This document shows positions 33,726 to 41,476 of a stretch of 64,000 bases of DNA, in pieces. The notes below the pieces were generated by a model that was not told the origin of the DNA, ran no database searches, and worked only from the letters and a program-made list of their open reading frames with translations. How positions within the stretch are numbered: the first letter of the stretch is position 1; the number at the start of each line of letters is the position of its first letter. The stretch spans positions 166,947-230,946 of the forward strand of contig JAEYCM010000010.1 of assembly GCA_023455425.1 (NCBI GenBank). Direction: 5' to 3'. The position numbers and the translations under genes are program-made. This stretch comes from Bacillota bacterium (GTDB lineage: Bacteria; Bacillota; Clostridia; Christensenellales; CAG-138).

Positions 33726-34763
33726 TTATTCCTCTACCACCAGCGAAGGCGAATCCTCCCGGGGCAGCGTGACCGCCTGTGCGGATTTTAATGCCTGCAC
33801 CAGCGCTGAAAGCTTATCATAGGGCTGGAGCGCGCTGTTTGCGGCAGGGACATACAGCGTATCGCCGGAAAGCGGCAAAGCGCCCTGCAACGGATTTACG
33901 GGGAAATGGTAGGGCTGCTTGTCGTCCGGTCCTTTTGTCAGGAAGAACACATAAACGCCGCCCAGTTGCAGGTAGGGCGTCTGCCCGGCGGTAAGCTCCA
34001 TATGCTGAAGCGTGGCGGCGTCCAGCATGCCACGGATGCGCTCGGGGCTGAATACCATATTCAGCTCATCCCCGTAGGATAGCGAACCCTTCATAACGCC
34101 GTAAGCTTCTATGGTGACGATGGATGCGGAATATTGAGCTTTTTCCACTGCGCCGCCGTTGCGGATGGAAAACGCCGTGTCCTTCATTTGCGGGAACTTT
34201 GTGACCTTGCCGATAAAAATTTCATCGGCGGCCGCGGTGAGCGAGGAAATGGAGTCATAGTAGTAAATCGGGGCGGGCGCGCTGATGACGGTGGAAAGCG
34301 TCTGAATTTCCTGCTGGAGCGCGTCGAGTGAAATCCGTTTGCCGTCCCAGATCACTTCGCTGTCCACAATGGGCATGGGCGCGCTTGAAATCAGGGAGTA
34401 TCCGGTCAGATCCTCCGCATAGTTGACGTCTTCACCCTGGCCAAGGAACAGAAGATAGGTTTCGCCCGTATTCATAGGGCCTTTGGTACAATGAACGGTA
34501 TCGCCAATTTTGGCGTTGCCGGCATAAACTTTTGTAACGGTGAGATCATAGCAGGTGTTGCCGGAAGCGTCGATATGGCTGCCCGCGCATTCGCCCGAAA
34601 CAATGAGGGAGGCATTGCGGTACTGCGCGCGCAAATCCGAAAGCAGGCGCTCTTCCGCGGCAGGGGAAGAAACCACCACGCTTGCGGCGGGCGGAGTAGG
34701 CGTACAGGCACTTAAGAACAGGCAGACGAGCAACGCGCTCAAAAGCCGAAATCCTTTGCCCAT
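33726..34763 (-). CDS. Putative lipoprotein of unknown function
   Basis: A 345-residue exported protein with a signal peptide and lipobox (LLSALLVCLFLSAC, cysteine ~20). The mature part is of mixed alpha/beta character with no recognised catalytic motif. It has two similar halves: each contains a phrase of the form ...T-V-x-x-Y-G/A...G-D-x-V/L with YLLFLGQG or YVFFLTKG, suggesting a tandem domain of OB-like type. Start ATG at 34763 with GGAGGGG upstream. Anchored on the outer face of the membrane. Not linked to recR. Confidence 0.72.
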   Translation of the reverse strand: MGKGFRLLSALLVCLFLSACTPTPPAASVVVSSPAAEERLLSDLRAQYRNASLIVSGECAGSHIDASGNTCYDLTVTKVYAGNAKIGDTVHCTKGPMNTGETYLLFLGQGEDVNYAEDLTGYSLISSAPMPIVDSEVIWDGKRISLDALQQEIQTLSTVISAPAPIYYYDSISSLTAAADEIFIGKVTKFPQMKDTAFSIRNGGAVEKAQYSASIVTIEAYGVMKGSLSYGDELNMVFSPERIRGMLDAATLQHMELTAGQTPYLQLGGVYVFFLTKGPDDKQPYHFPVNPLQGALPLSGDTLYVPAANSALQPYDKLSALVQALKSAQAVTLPREDSPSLVVEE

Positions 34764-34955
34764 GCGATCCCTCCCCTCCGATAGCGGCGCGTCCTTGCGC
34801 CGATACTGGTGCGCAAAAGCATGTTCACGCACTATTCATACTATAGACGATGTACAACCCATTTTTGGTTGCATGACACAGGAAATTCACAAAAAGTTTA
34901 TGGGAAAAACATAAACTGATGCACAAGATATTCCAAAACAGGAGACGCGTGGAAT

Positions 34956-35555
34956 TTACATCTCCCGTCTTCCCGTAAGCGCTTTGCCCAGCGTGACCTC
35001 GTCAATATACTCCAGGTTTCCGCCTATGGGAATGCCGTGGGCGATTCTGGTGACGCGCACATGTTTTTCCTTGAGCAGCTTTGCAATATAAGAGGCGGTT
35101 GCCTCTCCTTCCACATCCGGATTGGTGGCCAGAATGACCTCTTTTACGCCGCCCTTGTCCACCCGTTCCATTAGCTCGTGGATGCGAATATCCTCCGGGC
35201 CGACGCCGTCCATGGGGGAGAGGGAGCCGTGCAGCACATGGTATCTTCCGCCGAACTCGCGGGACTTTTCCATGGCCAACACGTCCCGTGCATCCTGTAC
35301 CACGCAGATGACTCCGTTGTCCCGGGCGCTGTCCGCGCAGAGCGCACAGGGCGCGGTATCCGTATAGCTGCCGCAGATTGGGCAGCAAAAGACCTTTTCC
35401 CGCGCATGCAGAATGGCTTCCGCAAGTTCGCAAGCCTGATTTTTGGGGACCTCCAACATATGGTATGCAAGGCGCTGCGCGCTTTTCATACCGATACCGG
35501 GCAGCCGCGCAAGCTGCGCAGTCAGTCTTGCAATTGGTTCAATGGCCTGCAGCAT
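34956..35555 (-). CDS. recR: Recombination protein RecR
   Basis: A 199-residue RecR, which acts with RecO/RecF in loading RecA at gaps. Helix-hairpin-helix LARLPGIGMKSAQRLAYHML (~16-35), the zinc site CPICGSYTD...CALC (~57-72), then the Toprim domain with VVQDARDVLAMEKS and the final G-x-x-L-E-Y-x-D-E-V-T-L-G-K-A-L. Last gene of dnaX-ebfC-recR, 2 bp after ebfC. Confidence 0.96.
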   Translation of the reverse strand: MLQAIEPIARLTAQLARLPGIGMKSAQRLAYHMLEVPKNQACELAEAILHAREKVFCCPICGSYTDTAPCALCADSARDNGVICVVQDARDVLAMEKSREFGGRYHVLHGSLSPMDGVGPEDIRIHELMERVDKGGVKEVILATNPDVEGEATASYIAKLLKEKHVRVTRIAHGIPIGGNLEYIDEVTLGKALTGRREM

Positions 35556-35557
35556 CG

Positions 35558-35896
35558 TTAGAATCCAAGGTTCAGGCCGCCGGTGATTTTGCCCATTTCG
35601 GCGCTCATCATTTCATCCGCCATCCGAAGCGCTTCATTGGTGGCGGCGGTAATGAGATCCTGCAGCATTTCCACATCTTCCGGGTCAACGCAAGCGGGAT
35701 CGATTTCTATACCTTTGATTTCCTTGCGGCCGTATACGGTGACTTTCACCACGCCGCCGCCCGCCTGGGCGGTCAGTTCGCGCGCGCTGAGCTCTTCCTG
35801 CTTACGCGCCATGTCCTGCTGCATTTTCTGGGCTTGCTTCATCATCTGCTGCATATTCATGCCGCCGCCCATTCCGGGGAAACCACCCTTTGCCAT
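35558..35896 (-). CDS. ebfC: YbaB/EbfC nucleoid-associated protein
   Basis: A 112-residue protein of the EbfC family with a Met/Gln-rich N-terminal helix (MNMQQMMKQAQKMQQDMA) and the conserved GGGVVKVTVYGRKEIKGIEIDP (shown: GGGVVKVTVYGRKEI). Dimeric DNA-binding protein. Fixed order dnaX-ebfC-recR. ATG at 35896 follows TAGGAGGAT. Confidence 0.94.
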   Translation of the reverse strand: MAKGGFPGMGGGMNMQQMMKQAQKMQQDMARKQEELSARELTAQAGGGVVKVTVYGRKEIKGIEIDPACVDPEDVEMLQDLITAATNEALRMADEMMSAEMGKITGGLNLGF

Positions 35897-36014
35897 ATAG
35901 GGATCCTCCTACAATCAGCTTTTTTCATTCAATCAAGTATACCATATCCGCTTGTGCCTTGACAAACGGATGGCGCCTTCAAGCAAGGAGCGAAGGGGTT
36001 CAATTTCCCCTGCC

Positions 36015-37742
36015 TTAACTCTCTATATGCAGCTTGTCGCCGAACATGCGCTGCATCTCCAGGGTCTTCGGGTCGTTTGTCGGTTTTTGTGCCACGACGA
36101 TGCGCAACTGCAGCTCTGGTTCCACCGTTTGCAGCAGGTTTTTTAAGATTTCAATGTGCTTGGGGATGTTAAGCGCCGCCGCGTGGGAGGATTGTACGGG
36201 CGGAAACATGGCGGTCAATACATTGCCTTCCCGCACGGCGCTGTGCGCCGCGATCGCCATGATGTAGAGCGGGAGGTTCTGCTTCTGCAGCAGTTGTTTG
36301 AGCGCTTCCCAGGCCGGGTCGGACGAGCTGTTGGCCGCAGACGTTGCCGGGGCTGCCGCGGCCTTGGCGGGAGCGGCGGGTTTTGGAGCGGCGGCTGCCG
36401 CCGGTGCGGGCGCTTTTTGGCTGACCGGCTCGTCCCCATAAAAGACGGGTTCCTCCGGCGGGGGGATAAGATCGTCTGCGGGCGATTCCCACGGGGGCGC
36501 ATCCTGAACCGGGGGCGCCGCAGGCTTTTGCACGTTCTGTATCGGCTGCGGGGCCGCGGAAGCGCGCTGCTGCTGAACAGTTACCGGGATAGCGCCGTCA
36601 AGCTTTGCTTCCAATGCGGCAAGCCGTTCCTGCAGCGCGATAAAGGCGCTTTCATCCTCCGGGCGGCAGATGCGTACCAGCATGGCCTCCAGCAATATGC
36701 GGGGCTGGCGCAGCCATTTCATTTCGCTTTGGGATTTTGTAATGAGCTCCAGCGCGCGCAGCAGCCGTTCCTGGGAGGCGGCTTCCGCCTGGGCGCGGTA
36801 GCGGGCCATGGTCTCCGCCGTGCAGTCCAACAGATCGCGGCAGTCCCCGCACGCCTTTGCAAGCAGCAGCGCCCGCAGATGCTGGGCAAGGTCCTGCGTA
36901 AATACGCCCATATCACGGCCGTTGCGCACCAGCGCGTCAAACTGCGTGAGCGCGCGGGCGGCGTCGCCCTTTAAAAGCGCATCCGCCATGTCAAACAGGA
37001 AATCCTGCTGCATGGAACCCAATACATCATAAACGTCCCGTTCGGTCACATGCCCGCCGCAAAAGGCAAGGCACTGGTCGGCAAGGCTCAACGCGTCGCG
37101 CATGCCGCCGTCCGCCGCGCGGGCAATGGCTAAAAGCCCGCCTTCCTCAATCACGGCGCCAGCACCCGACAATACGTCCTGCATGACGCCTACCATATCC
37201 GAAAGCGAAAGCCGGTGGAAATCGAACCGTTGGCAGCGGGAGATGACGGTGGGCAAAATTTTCTGCGGCTCGGTCGTAGCCAATAAAAACAGCACATGCG
37301 CGGGCGGTTCCTCCAGCGTCTTTAAAAGCGCGTTGGAGGCGGCGTTGGAGAGCATGTGGACTTCGTCTATGATATAGACCTTGTATGTTAATTGCAGCGG
37401 CGTGAAGCGCACTTTTTCAAGCAGCGCGCGCATATCGTCAACGCCGGTGTTGGATGCGGCGTCGATCTCAATGATATCCACCGCGTCCTCCTCCAGGGAG
37501 TGACGGCAGGCCTCGCAGTTTCCACAGGGCTCGCCGTTTAGGGGGGAAAGGCAGTTCACCGCGCGCGCAAAAATGCGGGCGATACTCGTCTTGCCCGTTC
37601 CGCGGGAGCCGCTGAAGAGGTACGCGTGCGCATAGCGGCCGGAGCCGACCTGATTTTTTAAAATGGTGGTGATGTGCTCCTGCCCTTTTACATCCTCAAA
37701 CCGGCGTGGCCGGAACCTGCGGTACAGCGCCTGATATGACAT
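36015..37742 (-). CDS. dnaX: DNA polymerase III subunits gamma/tau
   Basis: A 575-residue DnaX, the ATPase of the clamp loader. P-loop SGSRGTGKTSIARIF (~43-57), the zinc site CGNCEACRH with flanking cysteine, Walker B IDEVHMLSNAASNALLKTLE, and the SRC arginine finger in VISRCQRF. A Pro/Ala-rich linker (~400-475) precedes a ~100-residue tau-like C-terminal domain. The start at 37742 has AGGAGGAATT. No 4.5S RNA gene is seen just upstream, where it sits in some Firmicutes. Confidence 0.95.
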   Translation of the reverse strand: MSYQALYRRFRPRRFEDVKGQEHITTILKNQVGSGRYAHAYLFSGSRGTGKTSIARIFARAVNCLSPLNGEPCGNCEACRHSLEEDAVDIIEIDAASNTGVDDMRALLEKVRFTPLQLTYKVYIIDEVHMLSNAASNALLKTLEEPPAHVLFLLATTEPQKILPTVISRCQRFDFHRLSLSDMVGVMQDVLSGAGAVIEEGGLLAIARAADGGMRDALSLADQCLAFCGGHVTERDVYDVLGSMQQDFLFDMADALLKGDAARALTQFDALVRNGRDMGVFTQDLAQHLRALLLAKACGDCRDLLDCTAETMARYRAQAEAASQERLLRALELITKSQSEMKWLRQPRILLEAMLVRICRPEDESAFIALQERLAALEAKLDGAIPVTVQQQRASAAPQPIQNVQKPAAPPVQDAPPWESPADDLIPPPEEPVFYGDEPVSQKAPAPAAAAAPKPAAPAKAAAAPATSAANSSSDPAWEALKQLLQKQNLPLYIMAIAAHSAVREGNVLTAMFPPVQSSHAAALNIPKHIEILKNLLQTVEPELQLRIVVAQKPTNDPKTLEMQRMFGDKLHIES

Positions 37743-37857
37743 AATTCCTCCTGATGATCCATTGCGAATGGGGCATACTCCCTTAAACATTGTACCATTG
37801 CGCCAACCGCATGTACATGCCGTGCATAGGTTTCGTTAAGAAAACTGCGGCAAACGC

Positions 37858-37886
37858 TTGCATAATCCGCTTGATACGCCTAAAAT
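37858..37886 (+). promoter_or_regulatory. Promoter of the aminotransferase gene
   Basis: TTGCAT (37858-37863), 17-base spacer, TAAAAT (37881-37886). Confidence 0.6.
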
Positions 37887-37949
37887 AGCAACAACGGAGT
37901 GATTGAATAAATATCCATACGGGAATGACAGGAATAGGAGAAAACGCAG

Positions 37950-39137
37950 ATGGTGAAGTTTGCAAAGCGGATGGAAAATGTGTCCGGCAGCGTGATCCGT
38001 GAGATACTCAAGCTGATGGGCGACCCGGAGATCATTTCCTTTGGCGGCGGCAACCCGGCCAAGGAATCCTTTCCGATCGAGCTTGTGGAGCAGATTGCTC
38101 ATGAGGTGCTGGAGAAAAACGGCGCGAACATTCTTCAGTATGGAACCACGGAAGGCTACAATCCGCTGCGCGAATCGTATTTGACGCATATCGCCCGCCC
38201 CAAGGGCGTGGAAGCGGGGGAGGAGAGCGTGCTGACGCTCACCGGCTCCATGCAGGGGATTGATCTTATCACCAAGGTGTTTATTGATCCCGGCGATGTG
38301 GTGCTTGTAGAGTCGCCCACGTTCTTAGGCTCCCTGCAGACGTTCCACACCTATCAGGCAAACTGCGTCCCCGTGGGCATGGACGAGGAAGGCGTGGACC
38401 TCAATGAGCTGGAGGATAAAATCCGCACCTACAGGCCCAAGATGTTTTACGTGATCCCCACATTCCAGAATCCCACGGGCAAGACGCTGGGCGCTAAGCG
38501 GAGAAAAGCGATTGCGGAGCTTGCTTCCAAATATGATATCATCGTGGTCGAGGACGATCCGTATTGCGATCTCCGGTACAGCGGCTCTCCCGTGCCGCCG
38601 ATCAAGACGTTTGACAAAACGGGCAACGTCATTCTTCTTAACAGCTTCAGCAAAATCCTTTCGCCCGGCCTTCGCGTCGGCGCTTTGGTCGCAACGCCGG
38701 AAATCACAAGAAAGCTTACGGTCGCCAAGCAGAGTACCGATACGCACACCTCGAACCTTACGCAGGCCATTGCGGATGCGTTCCTGCGCCGGGGGCTTCT
38801 GCCGGGGCATTTAAACAATATCATTCCCATGTATGCCGAGCGCCTTAATGCGCTGCTTGCGGGCATTGAAGCGCATTTCCCCGCGTCCTTCCGCTATGCC
38901 AAGCCGGAGGGCGGTCTGTTTGTATGGGGCGAGCTGCCGGGTAACCCCGATGTGCCGGCCATGCTCAAGCGGGCCACTGCTGAATTCAAGGTCGCGTTTA
39001 TCCCCGGCCAGTATTTTTATGTAAAGCCGGAGAGCATGGGGCAGAACACCATGCGGCTCAACTTCTCTTCCGCTACGCCCGAGCGCATCGCGATCGGCAT
39101 AGAACGATTGGGCAGGCTGGTGAAGGAAAGCATATAA
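37950..39137 (+). CDS. PLP-dependent aminotransferase, class I/II (2-aminoadipate type)
   Basis: A 395-residue fold-type I aminotransferase without a GntR domain. Motifs: YGTTEGYNPLRESYL (~67-81), FQNPTGKTL (~175-183), and the PLP lysine in NSFSKILSPGLRVG (~231-244). This is the 2-aminoadipate/LysN-like or aromatic aminotransferase group. It could act in lysine, branched-chain or aromatic amino acid metabolism; the sequence alone does not decide. Monocistronic by its own promoter and following repeat/hairpin. Confidence 0.85.
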   Translation: MVKFAKRMENVSGSVIREILKLMGDPEIISFGGGNPAKESFPIELVEQIAHEVLEKNGANILQYGTTEGYNPLRESYLTHIARPKGVEAGEESVLTLTGSMQGIDLITKVFIDPGDVVLVESPTFLGSLQTFHTYQANCVPVGMDEEGVDLNELEDKIRTYRPKMFYVIPTFQNPTGKTLGAKRRKAIAELASKYDIIVVEDDPYCDLRYSGSPVPPIKTFDKTGNVILLNSFSKILSPGLRVGALVATPEITRKLTVAKQSTDTHTSNLTQAIADAFLRRGLLPGHLNNIIPMYAERLNALLAGIEAHFPASFRYAKPEGGLFVWGELPGNPDVPAMLKRATAEFKVAFIPGQYFYVKPESMGQNTMRLNFSSATPERIAIGIERLGRLVKESI

Positions 39138-39150
39138 TAATTGTTTGGGT

Positions 39151-39299
39151 TTTTAGGGCCGTTACGGCCCTAAACGGAGGTTTGGGGGGACGTAGCCAAG
39201 CGCCGCCTGTGGCGGATGAAGCGAGGTGCAGTCCCAGTGAGCAAAGGAGCATAAATTGTGCGACAATTGCGAGCTGTGGGGTCAGAGCCTCCAACGTCT
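39151..39299. repeat. Dispersed hairpin repeat, long copy
   Basis: Begins with the same 20 bases as the copy at 7121 (TTTTAGGGCCGTTACGGCCC) and AAACGGAGG, and ends with the same GCCTCCAACG. Between them lie about 90 extra bases with a CCGCC-TGT-GGCGG hairpin and an AATTGTGCGACAATT dyad. It therefore looks like the short copy with an internal insertion, or the short copy is a deletion form. It follows the aminotransferase gene. Confidence 0.6.
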
Positions 39300-39312
39300 T
39301 TTTGAATATATT

Positions 39313-39348
39313 AAGAGAGGCTGTCGGAAATCCCGGCAGCCTCTCTTG
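39313..39348. terminator. Hairpin terminator before the cotJC 3' part
   Basis: AAGAGAGGCTG...CAGCCTCTCTT, an 11-bp outer stem with an inner TC/GG bulge; A- and T-rich edges. It can end the plus-strand aminotransferase transcript and the minus-strand cotJC transcript. Confidence 0.75.
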
Positions 39349-39392
39349 CGTTAAAACTATATCTGTGGCATAGCCACTTTTTCGGAAATGGT

Positions 39393-39587
39393 TTAGCTGC
39401 AGCGCCCCTCGCGTACAGGCCGCCTCTGGCAGGCCATATCCTGCACGATCATCAGGCATTCGCCAAAGCGCTGGAAATGGTTGATTTCGCGCTGGCGCAG
39501 GAAACGCAGAGGATCGAGGATATCCGGGTTATCCGTCATGCGCATCAGATGCTCGTAGGTCGCGCGGGCCTTCTGCTCTGCTGCTAT
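39393..39587 (-). CDS. cotJC: cotJC, 3' part (codons 139-201), separated from its 5' part
   Basis: Sixty-three codons plus stop matching the C-terminal third of CotJC/manganese catalase-like spore coat proteins: AEQKARATYEHLM, NPDILDPLRFLRQREI and NHFQRFGECLMIVQD. It holds the second set of dimanganese ligands (Glu142, then E172-x-x-H175 in the rejoined numbering). No start codon or ribosome site of its own belongs to it; the frame runs upstream into the recombinase region. Joining at the AT at 39586-39587 to the AT at 51210-51211 makes codon 139 (ATA, Ile) and a continuous 202-residue protein. Confidence 0.93.
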   Translation of the reverse strand: MAAEQKARATYEHLMRMTDNPDILDPLRFLRQREINHFQRFGECLMIVQDMACQRRPVREGRCS

Positions 39588-39603
39588 CGCATAAACGCAA
39601 CAT
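39570..39603. other. Recombinase attachment site, recombinase-proximal end of the element
   Basis: On the plus strand CTGCTGCT-AT-CGCATAAACGCAACAT. The left part is cotJC coding sequence; the 16 bases after AT (39588-39603) are the element end. Those 16 match the reverse complement of 51194-51209 at 15 positions. The recombinase stop codon (39604-39606) touches this arm directly. Confidence 0.85.
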
Positions 39604-41157
39604 TCAAAAATTCCAGTGGATTTCGATCGGTACACCCTGTGTGTCCGGCATCCGTTTTCCGACCAGGATATGATCGATAAAATGTTCCACCATCTCGCGG
39701 TTCAAATGCTCCAGGCGGATAGATTGCACAAGGAACTGTTCCGGGCTGTTTCCGGCGGCAGCGGCTTGTTCGAGCATGCGCAATCGCTCCTGCAAGATGT
39801 CTGCAAGCTGCTCCAGCCGCTTCTTCTCCTTTACAAAATCACGGGAGAGTTCGAGATAATCGTTTTCGGAAAGAATGCCCTTCACTTTATCGAGATATAA
39901 CTCCCGGATGCCTTTTGCATATTCCGCGATTTTCTTCCGGCAGGATAAAAGCTCGGTCTCCAGTCCGGATTTTTCTTTGTCAGGCGCGGGGAAGCATGCA
40001 ATGTTCTGCTGCACTTCGCTTTGGTCAAGATACGTTTCGGACAGGCGGTTACATTCCGCAACGACTGCCTGTTCCAGCTTTGCAACGGAAATAAACGAAC
40101 CGATGCAGGCGCTCTTTGCCACATAGCGGTTTGCGCATTGCAGGTAGTGCTGCCCGCGGCTTTTGGAGGAACGCATGCTGGAACCGCAATACATGCAGCG
40201 CGCTTTGTTGGCGAACAGGCCGATTTCGCCGGTAATAAACGGCTTTGCCCGTTGCGCGAGAATGGATTGTACGCTGTCCCAAAGTTCTTTCTCGATGATC
40301 GGCTCATGGGTAGCCGGTATCCGATACCATTGCGCCTTCGGGCGCGGCCTGTTGACCTTTGTTTTATAGGAAACGCTACCGTACCTGCCCTGCACCATGT
40401 TGCCGATATAAATTTCGTTCACGAGCATATCCGCTATGGCGGAATATTTCCAAAGCGTTCCGGTCTTTGCTTTGGGTGGCTGATACCGCAGGCCCTGAAG
40501 GCGCTTATACTCCGTGGGGTTGGGAACGCCACGGTCGTTGAGCATGCGGGCGATGGCGGTTTTCCCATAGCCTTTTGAAAACAGCGTAAACACCTCCCGC
40601 ACAACGGCGGCTGCTTCTTCGTCTATAAGCAAATGCCCTTTCCTGCCCGGGTCTTTTTTGTAGCCATAGAGCGCGAATGCGCCGATATGCAGCCCGTTCT
40701 TTCTTTTGTTGGTCAGCACGCTTTTGATGTTTTCGGACATGTCCTCCAGATACCATTCGTTAATAAGGCCGTTGATCTGGCGGGATTTTTTATTCCCTCT
40801 GTTCGCGGTATCCGCGTTGTCCACGATGCTGACAAACCGGATGTTCCACAACGGAAACAGGCCGTGGATATACTTTTCTACCAGCTCCAGCTCGCGGGTA
40901 AACCGGGATTGGGTCTTGCAGAGGACAATGTCGAATTTCCGCTGTTCGGCATCCGCAAGAAGGCGCAAAAACGCGGGCCGGTTCCGGTCCGCCCCCGCAT
41001 AGTCGTCGTCGCTGTAAATGTTGTAGATCTCCCATCCTTGTTCCATGGCATACGAAAGCAGCATGGATTTCTGATTTTGTATGCTCTCGCTTTCGTCGGC
41101 TGCGGACTGTTTGTTTTTGTCTTCTTCGGATAGGCGGCAGTAAAGCGCTGCCTTCAT
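39604..41157 (-). CDS. Large serine recombinase of the cotJC element
   Basis: A 517-residue site-specific recombinase. N-terminal resolvase domain with catalytic serine 10 in ALYCRLSEEDKNK, the segment CKTQSRFTRELELVE and an arginine-rich active site. The recombinase domain contains ALYGYKKDPGRKG and YGKTAIARMLNDRGVPNPTE, a zinc ribbon CMYCGSS...C...C follows (~330-365), and a coiled coil (~405-470). Complete and without lesions. ATG at 41157 with AAAGGAGAT. Its stop codon abuts the element end. Predicted to join the element ends and restore cotJC; this is inference. Confidence 0.95.
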   Translation of the reverse strand: MKAALYCRLSEEDKNKQSAADESESIQNQKSMLLSYAMEQGWEIYNIYSDDDYAGADRNRPAFLRLLADAEQRKFDIVLCKTQSRFTRELELVEKYIHGLFPLWNIRFVSIVDNADTANRGNKKSRQINGLINEWYLEDMSENIKSVLTNKRKNGLHIGAFALYGYKKDPGRKGHLLIDEEAAAVVREVFTLFSKGYGKTAIARMLNDRGVPNPTEYKRLQGLRYQPPKAKTGTLWKYSAIADMLVNEIYIGNMVQGRYGSVSYKTKVNRPRPKAQWYRIPATHEPIIEKELWDSVQSILAQRAKPFITGEIGLFANKARCMYCGSSMRSSKSRGQHYLQCANRYVAKSACIGSFISVAKLEQAVVAECNRLSETYLDQSEVQQNIACFPAPDKEKSGLETELLSCRKKIAEYAKGIRELYLDKVKGILSENDYLELSRDFVKEKKRLEQLADILQERLRMLEQAAAAGNSPEQFLVQSIRLEHLNREMVEHFIDHILVGKRMPDTQGVPIEIHWNF

Positions 41158-41171
41158 GCGGATCTCCTTTA

Positions 41172-41336
41172 CTAAGAAGGACGCCTGGGGATTACGGCTT
41201 TGTGGAAAGCGGTCTTTTTGCTCCGCTCCTGCCGGTTGAAAAACGCGATCCACTTTTTGGTGTATTCCCGCTTCAAATCGGCTTCGTTGCATTGAAAAAC
41301 GCTTTTACAGGATAGCGGCGTTTTCTTTTTTTGCAT
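41172..41336 (-). CDS. 54-residue basic protein, candidate recombination directionality factor
   Basis: A small basic protein starting MQKKKTPLSCKSVFQCNEAD, then a helical segment with KREYTKKWIAFFNRQERSKK. The ATG at 41336 has AAAGGGGG with good spacing. It lies 14 bp before the recombinase and behind the same sigma-E-like promoter, so the two are made together. Large serine recombinases need a small partner protein to excise rather than integrate; position, size and charge make this a candidate. No homology is claimed. It is too short to classify by eye. Confidence 0.68.
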   Translation of the reverse strand: MQKKKTPLSCKSVFQCNEADLKREYTKKWIAFFNRQERSKKTAFHKAVIPRRPS

Positions 41337-41359
41337 ACGGTTGCCCCCTTTATGGAAGA

Positions 41360-41389
41360 AACCTATGAACCGGGGCTCGTACAATATGA
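41360..41389 (-). promoter_or_regulatory. Sigma-E-type (mother-cell) promoter for the small gene and recombinase
   Basis: On the minus strand TCATATT (41389-41383) exactly fits the sigma-E -35 pattern K-M-A-T-A-T-T. After a 15-base spacer comes CATAGGTT (41367-41360), matching 6 of 8 positions of the -10 pattern CATACAHT. The transcription start would fall about 17 bases before the ATG at 41336, leaving room only for the ribosome site. This gives mother-cell timing to the recombinase. Confidence 0.65.
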
Positions 41390-41476
41390 AACCAATTCAT
41401 TTCCGAAGCAGGCAGATAAAAAAGCTGAAAAATGGGAACCCCGTTTGGAGTTCCCATTGTGTGTAAATAGCGGAGG

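Noticed and set aside
37743..37949. Signal recognition particle RNA upstream of dnaX
   Set aside because: The region lacks the conserved SRP domain IV bases; only a promoter for the aminotransferase gene is visible.
39393..39635. 80-codon frame taken as an independent small gene starting at 39635
   Set aside because: Its first 16 codons are element and recombinase-end sequence with no ribosome site; the real coding part begins at the AT junction and belongs to cotJC.
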